From: Conidiobolus incongruus B7586
Taxonomy: Eukaryota > Entomophthoromycota > Entomophthoromycetes > Entomophthorales > Conidiobolaceae
Length of the DNA stretch: 17,438 bases
Direction of reading: 5' to 3'
Assembly (NCBI GenBank): GCA_000697335.1
Contig: JNEM01006797.1
Span: forward strand, 1 to 17,438
The position numbers and the translations under genes were made by a program. Positions 1-10,474 of this stretch are shown piece after piece. Within the stretch, counting starts at the first letter, position 1; the number at the start of each line of letters is the position of its first letter. The notes beneath the pieces were generated by a model. It was not told the DNA's origin and made no database searches. It was given only the letters and a program-made list of their open reading frames with translations.

Positions 1-1144
1 AATTAAATAATAATAATTAATTTAAACATTATATTATAAGATTAATTCTCTTTGAATATTAATGAAGATTAAGAAATTAAGGTTATTATTTAATATTTGA
101 TAATAATAAATTCTCAAATATAATATTATAAATTCAAATAATCAGATTTAGAATAAAAATCAATTTAAAAAACTTAACTGAATTAAGTTCTCTTATATTT
201 AATTTTAATCAAGGTATTATTAACTAAATTACAGATATATATAATATTATCTATATATTTTTATAAAACAAAACTTAAAGTTTCTATATTATCATATTAA
301 TTCAAATTAATTTTAATTAATAAATTATTTAAATTTAATTAAAATATTAAGAAATCGGGTATTTAATTATTTTAAAAAATTCAGAGCTATTTAAATAAAA
401 AATAATAATTACTAACATATAAATGTCAATTTATAAATCAAAAATTTTGTCAAGTATTAAAATTACTTGAAAATTTGAAAAAAAATCAAATTTATAAAAT
501 AAATAATAATAATATTTTATCAGGTTAATAATTATTAAAATGAATTCAATTAATTATTATAATATATTTCAAATATATAAAAATATTTATAATATATTAA
601 TAAAGGTATTCTTGGTTAAAAATTATTAATTTAAATAATATAAATAATAAAAGCTTTTAAAATTTATTTATTATAAATATTAATCTTTCTGTCATATCTG
701 TCATATTTATTAGATATAAATCATAGTGATTAATATTATTTTGATATATTAAAAAAATATAATCAATTTTTTTCTTTAAATAATTTTTTGTATTTTTTGA
801 AATTAAAGATATAATATATAAATCAAACTATAAGAATTTATATAAAGGGATTAATTGGTTTTTATTAATATTGAAATATATTATTAAAAAAGGATATTAT
901 TAATTATCTAAGTTATATTATTTATATTCTATATATTATATATCTAAAATAGAAATTAAAAATTTATAAAATTATTTTTTGAATTAATGTATATTATTAT
1001 TAAATATCTAATAACTAAAATTATTTGTTTGATTTTGAATTAATAAGTATTATTTATAGAATTTGTAATAGTTTATTATCCAATGAATTAATTTCTAAAT
1101 TAGAAAAAAATTATAAATAATAATATTACTCTGTATTTTTAATA
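1..1144. other. AT-rich intergenic DNA, no gene seen
   Basis: About 1.1 kb of almost pure A/T sequence. All six frames are closed by frequent stops, no stretch resembles the G/C-richer exons found elsewhere in the window, and I see no tRNA-like A/B boxes or ordered repeats. It ends at the TA that flanks the first mariner copy. Confidence 0.7.
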
Positions 1145-2425
1145 ATGGGAATTTTTTGCAATTAAAAATAAATAAACATTTGAATATATGATATATAAAA
1201 ATAAATATATAATATAAATTTAATAGTTTCCTTTATTATTAATAACTTTTTGCTATACTTTTGGTAAACTTCTAACACCTAAAAAACAGTTCTTTTTATT
1301 AAAGACTGAAATTTGATGTTTTACAAACCAATTAAATTTTCTTGCAGAAATTTTCTTTCCTGCAAGCTGGTTTTTTAATTGCCTAAAGCAATTATAATCA
1401 CATGGGTTATAATCAGGGGAATATACTAGATGTTGTAGTTCTTTCCAGTTATTTTTAATTAGAAAGTTTTTTACAGCTTTAAATTTATGTATTTTGTAAT
1501 TATCATGCAAAATAATAGGTCTTCTCAAATTATATTAAGAACACCAATTAGAAATACTTTTATTTAAAAAAGCAATATATAGTTTACTATTAATTGATTT
1601 TCCTTCAGGAACTAAATAAGAATAGCATATACTATTATAATCTATTGCAATAATTAACATTTGCTTATTAACAAAATGCTTATTTAAAGGGATTTATAGA
1701 GGGGGTTGATTTGGCTTAATCCAGCATTTTGATTTGTGTTTTAGTAAAGGATTATACATAAGGATCCAAGATTCATCAATTGTAATTATTTGCTGTAAAA
1801 GTTTAGGCTTCTAGTAATATTTTAATAGGTTTTGTTTAACAATAGCCACTCTAGCTTTTTTTAAGCTTTAGTTAAATTATAAGGTACCTATTTTGCATTT
1901 TTATTTATTAATTTTAGTTTAAACTTTAAAATATATCAAATACTTATAAGACTAATATTAGAGTGCTTAGATAATTCTCTAGCTGAAATAAAAGGGTGTT
2001 TTTCAATATATTTTTTCACTCTATTTACAATTGAAAGAGTAATAGTTGAAGTTGGTTTTCTAGATTTTAGCAGGTTTTAAATAGTTTCTCTTCTAGCTTT
2101 AAAGTAATTTACCCAGCAATAAATTGTTGATTTAGATAATGCTTCATTACCAAAAGCTGCTTGTAAATTTTGAATAATTTTAGAGGGTTTATGGTTAAGT
2201 TTTACTGATACCAAAATAAAAGACTTTTGATGATCACTATTTGGTTTAAGCATGATTAAATTAAACAACCAATTTTAAAAAGTTAATTTTTTAATTAAAA
2301 AAACTAATATATATATAAATATATATATATATTAAAAATATATAATTTCCTATTAACTTTGTATATATTTATTCATTTCAAACTAATAATATGTTTGAAA
2401 AATTAGAAATTAAAAAATTTCCCAT
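1145..2425 (-). mobile_element. mariner (Tc1/mariner, DD34D) DNA transposon, copy 1, inactive
   Basis: A 1281-bp element flanked on both sides by TA (1143-1144 and 2426-2427), the standard Tc1/mariner target duplication. Both ends begin ATGGGAA followed by a T-run and AATT, and the imperfect inverted repeat continues for about 80 bp to a TTAATAG block. The single internal gene is a mariner transposase read on the minus strand. This is the best preserved of three copies in the window. It cannot make a full transposase because of in-frame stops and a one-base frame change, so it is non-autonomous or dead. Confidence 0.9.
1253..2253 (-). pseudogene. mariner transposase pseudogene (copy 1)
   Basis: The transposase would cut and paste the element using three metal-binding Asp residues. 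It starts at the ATG at 2253 (MLKPNSDHQK) with the mariner N-terminal helix-turn-helix region, including NEALSKSTIYCWVNYFK. Catalytic motifs follow: ITIDESW (first Asp), IIAIDYNS (second Asp), then ILHDN and YSPDYNPCD. There are 34 residues between the Asp of HDN and the last Asp, which is the DD34D signature of mariner proper rather than Tc1. The C-terminus ends LPKV and a TAG at 1253-1255. Seven nonsense codons interrupt it, at 2077-2079, 1936-1938, 1888-1890, 1861-1863, 1811-1813, 1694-1696 and 1535-1537. Most can be read as Gln or Trp codons changed by C-to-T or G-to-A. The reading frame also shifts by one base at an A-run near 1855-1862. Confidence 0.88.
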
Positions 2426-2427
2426 TA

Positions 2428-3537
2428 TTTTAAATTCAAGGTAATAAATTAAAAAAACTTTACTAATTAAAATAATTATAAATTTTTTTTCTAATTGTTT
2501 TTTAAATCCAAATTGACCATTATTATATATAAGTGAGTGGATTTTAAATTTATATTATATTCTAAATAAAATTATAAATCTTGACTTTTTATAATTAACT
2601 TCAGAAAAAATTCATTAGCAGTGAAGATGGAATTATTATCAAATCCTTAAACCCTTTGGATCTTAAAATACTCACTATCATTTAATTGCCATTAATTATA
2701 ATTGATAAAAATCAAACATCGCCTGATATATTGCTTATCCAATATGCAAATATCTTTATCATGCATTATATGCTCCTGATATTCTTGCCTCTATTTGGGG
2801 TGATATATATATATATATAACCAAGATCAATAACACTCCTTATAATTACTCTATATTGATAACTAAAAAATATAGTAATAGCTATAATTTCTTAATGTTG
2901 GGGAAGGTTATGCAAATAAATGATAGAGAAAATTATCTGATAATTAGTTAATATAGTTAATATTTACCATTATATTTTATCTCTATTAAATTAACTAATT
3001 GTTTAAATATTAAATTATAAATTAGTTTTTAAATATTAGAATTACAAATTAAATATGAATAAATAATTTTATTTAATAACTCAATATTTATTCCTCCAAT
3101 AATTATTAACTTATTAACTTATTAATCTATTAACCTGTTAACCTAATTTAACTTAAATTATGAATTATTGAAAAAATTAGTAATGATATAATATAATTAG
3201 CTTTTTACTTAAGAATTTATATGATCCTAGCTTCTTTTACAGTCTTCTCATAATTATAAACTATGTAAAATTAGTAAGCCTTTTTGACTCTGCTATTTAG
3301 TTGAAATATTTTGATTTATAACTTTGGAAAAAAATATAATAATGGAAAATTTCTTTAAGGAAAAACCTATATTATTGATACCCAGGTTGAATTTTTTACC
3401 TTATATTATTAATTAAATTTTTATTTGTATGAAAAATATTTATTTGAATTTTCCATATTTCATTAATTACTTTTATTTTAAATATTGAATTCTAATTAAA
3501 TTTGTGATTTTGACATTATTAATACAGAAATTAAATA
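2428..3537. other. Intergenic DNA between mariner copies 1 and 2
   Basis: No gene can be supported. A slightly G/C-richer patch at about 2600-2800 gives short open stretches in more than one frame (for example YHALYAPDILASIWGD near 2757-2804), but they match nothing I recognise and are closed by stops. A TA microsatellite lies at about 2803-2819. A 115-bp unit with inverted ends is listed separately. Confidence 0.6.
3342..3456. repeat. Possible 115-bp MITE-like unit with 10-bp inverted ends
   Basis: The left end reads ATGGAAAATT and the right end is its exact reverse complement, AATTTTCCAT. The ends resemble the mariner ends (ATGGGAA) in this window, and TA precedes the left end (3340-3341). 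The right end is followed by AT rather than TA, and the interior is AT-rich with no coding capacity. It could be a small internally deleted mariner derivative or a chance inverted repeat in AT-rich DNA. Confidence 0.3.
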
Positions 3538-4780
3538 ATGGTACAATTTTGAAATTAAAATTAAATAAATAAATTAATAAATAATATATAAAAGTTAATA
3601 GCCTCTTTTATTATTAATAGTTTTTTTCTATATTTTTGGTAAGCCTTTAATATTTAAAAATGGTTCTTTTTATTAATAACTGAAATTTGATAATTTATAA
3701 ACTAATTTAATTTATTTGCAAAGTATTTTTTTTCTTATAAGTTATTTTTTTGATTATTTATAGTAATTATAATCACATAAGTTATAATCAGGTAAATATA
3801 TTAGATATGGTAACTCTCTTTATTTTTTTTATATAAAAAATGTTTTATAGTTTTAATTTTATATATTTCATAATTTTTATGCAAAATAATAAGTGTTTTA
3901 AAATTAAATTAAAAATACTATTTAAAAATTATTTTATTTAAAAAAATATATAATTTATTATTAATTAATTTCCCTTGAGATATTAAATAAAAAAAACTAT
4001 ATACTATTATAATCTATTATTATAATTATCATTTATTTATATTTGAAATACTTATTTACTAAAATTTATAAAAAAGATTAATTTAATTTAACTTAACATC
4101 TTGTTTAATTTTTAAGTAAAAGATTATATAAAAAAATTTAAGATTTATTAATTATAAGTATTTGCTATTAAAACCTTTATTTTTAGTTAAATTTAATAAG
4201 TTTAATTTAACTATAGCTACTCTAGTTTTTTTTTAGATATTTATTAAATTATAAAATATCTGTTTAATATCTTTGTTAATTAAATTAAGTTTAAACTTAA
4301 GTATATATTATATGCTTATATAATTAATATTAAATTATTTTAATAATTCTTTAATAGAAATAAAAAGGAATTTCTTAATTTATTTTTTTATTTTTTTTAT
4401 AAATAAAAGAGTAATAATATAAATTAATCTTTTAGCTTTTAGCAAATTTTAAATAATATCTTTTTTAACATTAAAATCACAAATCTAGCAATATATAGTA
4501 GTTTTAAATAAAGCACCATCTTTATAAGTTTTAAATGATTTTAAAGGGTTTATAATTAAGTTATAAAGATACAAAAATGAAAGCCTTTTCATAATTATTA
4601 TTTAATTTAAATATAATTAAATTTAAGTGTAAATTTTGAAATCAAAATATTTTAATAAAAATATAATTAAAATTAAATATATATAGTTTAGAAATATTTA
4701 TTTTCCTATATATTTTATATATATATAATCTTTTAAAATATATAATATGTTTGAAAGATCAGAAATAAAAAATTTACCAT
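3538..4780 (-). mobile_element. mariner DNA transposon, copy 2, heavily decayed
   Basis: Aligns by eye with copy 1 along its length and in the same orientation. Its left end begins ATGGTACAATTTTGAAATT after a TA (3536-3537). Its right end finishes with the reverse complement of ATGGTAAATTTTTTATTTC at 4780. Recognisable landmarks include the blocks around 3600-3650, 3765-3795 (same as copy 1 1388-1412) and 4560-4600. Nearly every position where copy 1 keeps a C or G has become T or A, and the transposase frame is closed many times over. It is older or more heavily mutated than copy 1. Confidence 0.8.
3630..4615 (-). pseudogene. mariner transposase relic (copy 2)
   Basis: The transposase region of copy 2 can be followed only through nucleotide similarity to copy 1. 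Its start lies near 4615, where a sequence matching the copy 1 start region is still visible. Its end lies near 3630, within a block matching the LPKV-stop region. No frame stays open for more than a few tens of codons. Boundaries are approximate. Confidence 0.6.
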
Positions 4781-6569
4781 TTTTTAATTTCCATACTAAT
4801 AAATTAGCAATTTAGTGATAAATAGGAGTTTATATTTTCAATTGTTTGATTAAAATTGATTTATTAATTTGAATTTAATGAGACTATAACCTTATATAAT
4901 GGATCTGTGTCAATTAATTCCTAGTTTATCACTGAAAAATTACCAATTATATATTAACTACAGCTAGTTTTAATAAAAATTTGAATTATAATACACTTGA
5001 TGCATTTATATGTTTTTAATTCATCAAGTTTTATTTCAGTATTTCTTGTTTACAATATAATAAGATAGAAAAGAATATATATGCTAAGTATTAAGTTGTC
5101 TCAAATTATCCTATCTAGGTCTAATTCATCTCACCATTTATAAGTATAGCACTTAAAAAATGAAATATTAATTAAATACAATACTTTTTCATAAAATTTA
5201 TTTGCGCTGTTTCAAACAACATTAGTATATCGAAGAGCTATATTCATTGATTGTATTTGAAATAAATTTGTTAATTATAAATATATGGAAACAATGAAGT
5301 GTTACAAATTTTGTATAATAAGGCTCAAACAATCCAAAAATTCCTATTGGAACAGTTTATATAATAAAAATTAACTGTCGGAACCAATATTTTTTAAACG
5401 TTTAAAAAACCTTGACATTATCAAAGTCGTATTAATGAAAAAAGTCGATAAACTACGAGTATTAAAGCATTTTATTAAATGCCTCTAACTGAAGGTTTTA
5501 ACCAGGTAATTTCATGAATTTCGAAATAAGAGTTTTATTCTTAACTATAATTTTAATATTTATTGTAATTAATTTAAAATTTGAAGAATAAATAATATAA
5601 CCAAATCCTATTTATAAATCAATAGTAATTATTCAATATTGACTTAGTCACTAATTTAAGTAAACTTTTCATATTATATATATATTCTATTCAGTTTCGA
5701 TATTATACCAAAGCGAAAATTACAAAAAATAGTAAACAATTTAATTAAATAACATTATTCAATAAATTATATATATACTGTTATTAAATTAATTATGATT
5801 AAAGACTGTTTATTTAAAGTATATAAAATTTCATACTACTCTATGCTTTCACAGCTAAATAACCATACTGTTGAATTGATGATTTCAAAGTTGTTATTTA
5901 AAATTTATTAATATTGAAAATGGATTCTTTTTAACTTGATTCAATTAAATAATCTAGAATATCATTTGATTTATTAATATTGGAATTAAAATAATATTCC
6001 TTAAATTTTTTTATAAAACAACTCAAGTAAATATATTTTCAATATTTAATAACTTTTACTGTGTTCATAATAAGTCAAACAATTCTAATTATTATTGATA
6101 AATAAATGAATAAACACTATTAATATAATATTGAACTTATTATTCTAGAATAAATGGTATTAAAATCATTACAAAAACATTATACTATTTATATATAGAT
6201 TTGTCGAATTAAATTTTAATTGATAAAATATAGTTATAACACTCGAGATTAATCCAATATCTAGTAAAGATATCATAATTTTAATGACATTATAGTGTTT
6301 ATAATTTCTGTAATAAATTTCTTATTTAGATATTTTTACACCTTTGAACTGAATATTATAGTGATTTTGTATTGAATATCGAATAAAATAATTAAAATAA
6401 AAGTCAGAAATGGATTATTAATACCTAATGTTATAAATACTACGGATTAAAGATCGATTAATAAATATTACAATAATCATATAAAATTTGAGTGTATTAT
6501 GAAGCATTTCTTTTTTATTGAGAAGTGAAATAGGGATTGAACAGGGGAAAAAAGAAACACTCACTAAAA
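4781..6569. other. AT-rich intergenic DNA, no gene seen
   Basis: About 1.8 kb without an open frame that has exon-like composition and without credible splice-linked exons. I see no tRNA or rRNA signature. The only structured element noticed is a perfect 20-bp palindrome at 5390-5409. The last few hundred bases are downstream of the HMG gene on the minus strand and probably contain its 3' untranslated region. Confidence 0.55.
5390..5409. repeat. Perfect 20-bp palindrome centred on ACGT
   Basis: Six T, AAAC, GTTT and six A form an uninterrupted inverted repeat with no loop. It lies in non-coding DNA about 1.2 kb beyond the 3' end of the two-box HMG gene. It could bind a dimeric protein, but perfect palindromes of this kind arise easily in AT-rich DNA. 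Confidence 0.4.
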
Positions 6570-7323
6570 TTAATGTTTAGCGTGCTTATCTTTATAAGCT
6601 TCCACTCGTTTAAGATAATCCTCCAAAGCAGTTTGATATTGATCAGTGTAATTCTAATTATTAGCAAATTAGTATAAGGATGGTGAATAAATGGGTTAAG
6701 AGGAATTTGTATACCTGTTTTTCTGAATCAGACAATTCTTTCCAAAGTTTTGCTAAGAATTGAGCCTGCTCAGTTGCATTCTGAGGAATGCTATGAGGAT
6801 TCCTATCTCTGTAATCCTTACAGAATAAGAGATAGGACGAAAGGGGGCGCTTTGGGAAGTTTGGATCACGCTGGGCTTTATGTAACCTCTTCAATGCTTT
6901 CTCCTTTTTGAGTTGTTTAGTCTCTTTCTTCTTTTGGATAAAATCCTTTAAACCTTCAGGTCCCAATTTGGCTTTAAAAGCTTCCATATCTTGATTATAC
7001 TTGGCGATTTCTTTTTGGTATTTAGAGACGTATGCCTGCTTTTTCTTTGGGTCTAAAGTTTGCCACTTGTCGCCCAAATCTTTCATAACTTCTTTCATGG
7101 TTGAGGCACCACCTTCAGAATCTTTCAAATTATCTTTAACGAAATTAGCAAATGAAGTAGCAGGCCTTTTGGGAGGTTCTAAACAATATCTAAATTAATT
7201 TATCATATTAACATTTATGAATTAATTACTTAAAGCATCGTGAATAATAGATAAATTAGAAAATGAACGACTTAAAAGAGCAATCGATTTAGTAGTCGTT
7301 CTAGTAGAAACTAATTTCAACAT
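6570..7323 (-). CDS. Mitochondrial two-HMG-box DNA-packaging protein (Abf2/TFAM-like)
   Basis: A three-exon gene: 7230-7323, 6715-7178 and 6570-6653 (introns of 51 and 61 bp), giving 213 residues. The start ATG at 7323 opens a basic, Ser/Thr-rich, acid-poor N-terminus (MLKLVSTRTTTKS...LLSRSFS) typical of a mitochondrial presequence, with likely cleavage near the RSFS stretch. Box A spans about residues 33-104 (PPKRPATSFANFVKDN..., LGDKWQTLDPKKKQAYV). A Lys-rich linker follows. Box B spans about 140-208 (PKRPLSSYLLFCKDYR..., LAKLWKELSDSEKQNY). Two HMG boxes behind a presequence is the layout of fungal Abf2 and animal TFAM, which bend and compact mitochondrial DNA. The exon joins keep frame (phases 1 and 0). 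A nuclear HMGB-type role is the main alternative but would not explain the presequence. Confidence 0.87.
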
Positions 7324-8308
7324 ATTATATATTTTATTGTTGAATTTAAATTATTAGTATAAAATGATTTTTTATGTTATTTATTGTTATCAGTTTACGT
7401 TTTACGGTTGATTTTTTCAATTTAGCTAGTTATATATTTCCCTGAGAGTTACAATTGAATTGGATAATTATGGGTTTTGAATTGATAAGTTTAATCTATG
7501 AGAGTTTGATGACGTGTGATATATTATAATGATGTAGAAATGAATGAAATTCAAAATTTCAGTCATCAGAAGTCCTAATGTGGTCTGATCTTTTCAATAT
7601 GAAATAAATTATGGTATCAGTATTACAAAATAATAAAATATAAACTATTCATATGAATGAATGGCAATATAGTTCAAATTAAAGTCTACCATTTTATTGG
7701 ATTTTAGTTTTATAATATTTTTATTATAAAATAAAATAGGTGTATTAAATAAAAATATTTTTAATATCAGATATATAAATAATTGTATTAATTCTAATAA
7801 TCACTATTATTCGATATGTAAAAGAGATTAGATATATTACAATATTGATTATAGTTATTGTTGTTATAAAATAATTAAAAAAAGAATAGAGATAATTCAG
7901 AATAATCATACAATCTCATCTGTAGTTGATTAAAATTTTCACTTTAAACGTTAAAGATAACTTATATTATGAAAACAATCAAAATCGACTAGGATTTTAT
8001 TATTAAATAAATCTCCTACTCTATGATAAAGATTCAATATTAACTAAATTTCAAATTAATATTGATTGTAAATACATAAACCATTTATGATTGAATTGAA
8101 ATGTTTATATTAAACCAAAATACTTGACATTATTATTAATACAATCAATTGGTCAATGTGTATTACATGTTTTAAAATATCAAAGTTGAAGAATGAATTT
8201 GAATCAGTTATTCAATATTCTCTCATATGAAAATATCTAAATTATATATTATCATCCAGACAATTTTATTTTGATTTAATAAATTTTGAACAAAATTCAA
8301 AAAATGAA
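7324..8308. other. Intergenic DNA between the two HMG genes
   Basis: About 1 kb of AT-rich DNA between two genes read on the same strand. It should contain the promoter of the two-box gene (just above 7323) and the 3' end of the single-box gene (just below 8309). I see no defined motif, repeat or additional coding stretch. Confidence 0.55.
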
Positions 8309-8813
8309 TTAACGTGACTTCGATTGGTGATCATGGAGTAATTTGTCATATTTCTAAAATGAATAGATTAGTAAATATACCTTGATTAAATGATAAATCT
8401 TTACCTTTCTTTCTTCATCATTCAAATCATTCCAAGCCTTATGAAAATATTGCATCTCTTCTTCAGGTTCTGTAGGCAATTTATTATTGGATTTCTGCTT
8501 CAACTCCCGACAGAATAGTTCGAATGGCGTCTGAGGAGTAAACTTGCTAGATCCATACTCACTCTTATTGAATCTTTCTTCAGAATATGGAAAACTTGCA
8601 CCATCTTCTGATCTCTCTTCAAATCGGGTTTTGATCGACTTTTTAATGGTTTTTGGACCTGAATCCTCTATCATACATGTTATTTAAAGAATTGTTGATT
8701 ATGAATTATAATTTGTTACCTGATAACTGTAGTAAATAAGTCATTTGAGAAAATGGTCGCTTGTTCAAATATTGATACAATCTAATATTACTAATACACT
8801 TTTTGAGCAACAT
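8309..8813 (-). CDS. Single-HMG-box protein, probable mitochondrial paralogue of the two-box gene
   Basis: A three-exon gene: 8720-8813, 8405-8667 and 8309-8353 (introns of 52 and 51 bp), giving 133 residues. The N-terminus (MLLKKCISNIRLYQYLNKRPFSQMT) is basic and resembles a mitochondrial presequence, with a KRPFS stretch where the neighbour has SRSFS. A polar, charged segment fills residues 32-73. One HMG box spans about 74-128 (FTPQTPFELFCRELKQK..., FHKAWNDLNDEERKKYDKLL); it lacks the usual K-R-P opening. Exon 1 is 94 bp with a phase-1 junction exactly as in the two-box gene. The last intron also falls at the same point of the HMG box. The product probably binds mitochondrial DNA. A nuclear or degenerate role cannot be excluded, since the box is divergent. 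Confidence 0.78.
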
Positions 8814-10104
8814 TTTTAATCTTATTTTAATATTGAGTAATGAATGAAGCAGACATTTAAGGATTTTATACAGCTCAACTGTATAAATGATTTCATTAAT
8901 TCATCATTTTAAATATTTATTCAAATTGAAAATTTGGTTGATATCATTATGATGTTATTCAATTAAACTGGTGTATTTCATAATCAGATGGTTGATTAAG
9001 AATTTATGACTTATTATTATATCAAACTTATTGACTTATTCGATGATGGGTATTGATCTTATCTTTAACTTTAATCGCATTAAAAATATTAATCAATATT
9101 TGTACAAAAATCATGATTTTTAAATATTTTTATTATATAATTTTTAACAAAGTCTTTGACTTAATTATTTTAATCAATTTAAATATATAAAAATGACATT
9201 AATATAACTGTAGATTTAATATATTCTTCAAAATTTTGAAACAAACATATATTAAATAAGTAAATAGGAGAGTCTTCGGAGTTTTAAACTATTTTTCCGA
9301 ACCTTCATAAAAATAAGTCACACTACTCAGTTTTTATAATTGATTAAAAATACAGACTTGGACAAAGAAAAGAGACTATATTTTTAATGCACACGTTAAA
9401 TTCCCGAAATATTTGTAATCCAATCATTATAACTTGCTTAAAATGGCTAATTGCTTTTGAGGAGAACTGTAAAATGGTTGAGTTATGTCTATGTATAAAT
9501 AAAATATTATCTTTTTTAATGTAATCAATTAGCATACAATTATTTGACTTTTAATTGCGATTACTTAATATACATAATTATATAATATTATATAGTATTC
9601 TCTAATAAGTTTTATTAACTTTAAATTCAATAAATATTAAGCTATTATTTCAAATACGCAGCTTGTTTTAGGAATAAGTTTATTATATTGAATAGATTTT
9701 GTAAATAATTCATTCAACAATTTATTTTTTGTTAAGGAAAAAAATTCAATAAGATCAGAGTGCTATGTTTGTGTCAATCAAAATTACCCAATATGAATTA
9801 TAAATATACTTCTTTTGAATAACATAATTTTTTTTCTGCTATAAACAAAGATTCAATTAATTTTTGACCCTTAATTATAAAAAAACATATTAATTCTGGT
9901 GTTTCAATTGTCTTAGAGTTGGCAACGAATATTACTCAGTTTTTTCAATTTTTGTTATCTAAATCATTTTTTGATTCATATCTTAACACTTTTCGTAAAT
10001 AATTTGATTTAATAAATACCGTGTACCATTTATCTTCTATATTTTTATTAACTTGACCTGTTTAGCACTTGTTTAAATCTTTTTAGCTGAACTTGATCAA
10101 CAAA
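8814..10104. promoter_or_regulatory. Divergent intergenic region (shared promoter space)
   Basis: Separates the single-box HMG gene (leftwards) from the methyltransferase fusion gene (rightwards), so it must carry both promoters. There is no clear TATA element, since TATA-like strings are everywhere in this DNA, and no repeats. A patch at 9344-9535 has an open minus-strand frame of about 60 codons with no recognisable domain, which I do not call as a gene. T-rich AG sites at about 10061 and 10085 could be acceptors of an intron in the 5' untranslated region of the downstream gene. Confidence 0.4.
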
Positions 10105-10474
10105 ATGGTCATTTACTCGGGTCCTAACTCCGACTATAATAAGAGAAGGCCTTATTATAATAGCAACTATTATTATAGCCCACACCCAAGTTACCAAAGC
10201 TATTCAGGGTCACAGACTTATCCCCAACCGAATGACCCATATTCTCAGACTAATTACTACCAACAACAACAATACTATCCGACTTTAAACTACTATCAAC
10301 CATATTACTATCCCATAAGTAAATATTCAAATAATTTCAACAATACCATAATAATATCGTGACTTGAATACTGATCAAATTTGTTTGATAGATTACAGCG
10401 GGTATACTGGACACTATAACCAGTCTTCGGTATGCCAGTCAACACAATACTCCATCACGTCAGGGGCTGTGAAT
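10105..10474 (+). other. Tyr/Gln-rich low-complexity N-terminal region (exons 1-2)
   Basis: The first 99 residues are dominated by Tyr, Gln, Ser, Asn and Pro, with repeated YY pairs and a QQQQ run. This composition is typical of prion-like disordered segments that drive condensation in RNA- and chromatin-binding proteins. The first intron (10319-10391) begins GTAAAT and is the longest of this gene at 73 bp; if it were retained, translation would end at 10360-10362 after 85 residues. Confidence 0.65.

Noticed and set aside
1253-2253. In-frame TAA/TAG at Gln positions of the transposase, suggesting a genetic code where these encode Gln
   Set aside because: The host genes in the window end cleanly at TAA, use CAA/CAG for Gln, and would gain intron read-through under such a code. 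Trp codons are also hit (TAG, TGA), which fits C-to-T decay better.
2277-2335. TA microsatellite runs here and at about 2803-2819, 4720-4730 and 16297-16313
   Set aside because: Simple repeats expected in DNA of this composition; those near mariner ends belong to the element's own AT-rich termini.
2600-2810. A G/C-richer patch with short peptide-like stretches, possibly a relic coding segment
   Set aside because: Stops close each frame within a few tens of codons and none of the peptides resembles a family I know, so no identity can be supported.
9344-9535. A small open frame of about 60 codons on the minus strand
   Set aside because: No domain, no codon composition like the neighbouring exons, and no splice-linked continuation; likely a chance open frame.
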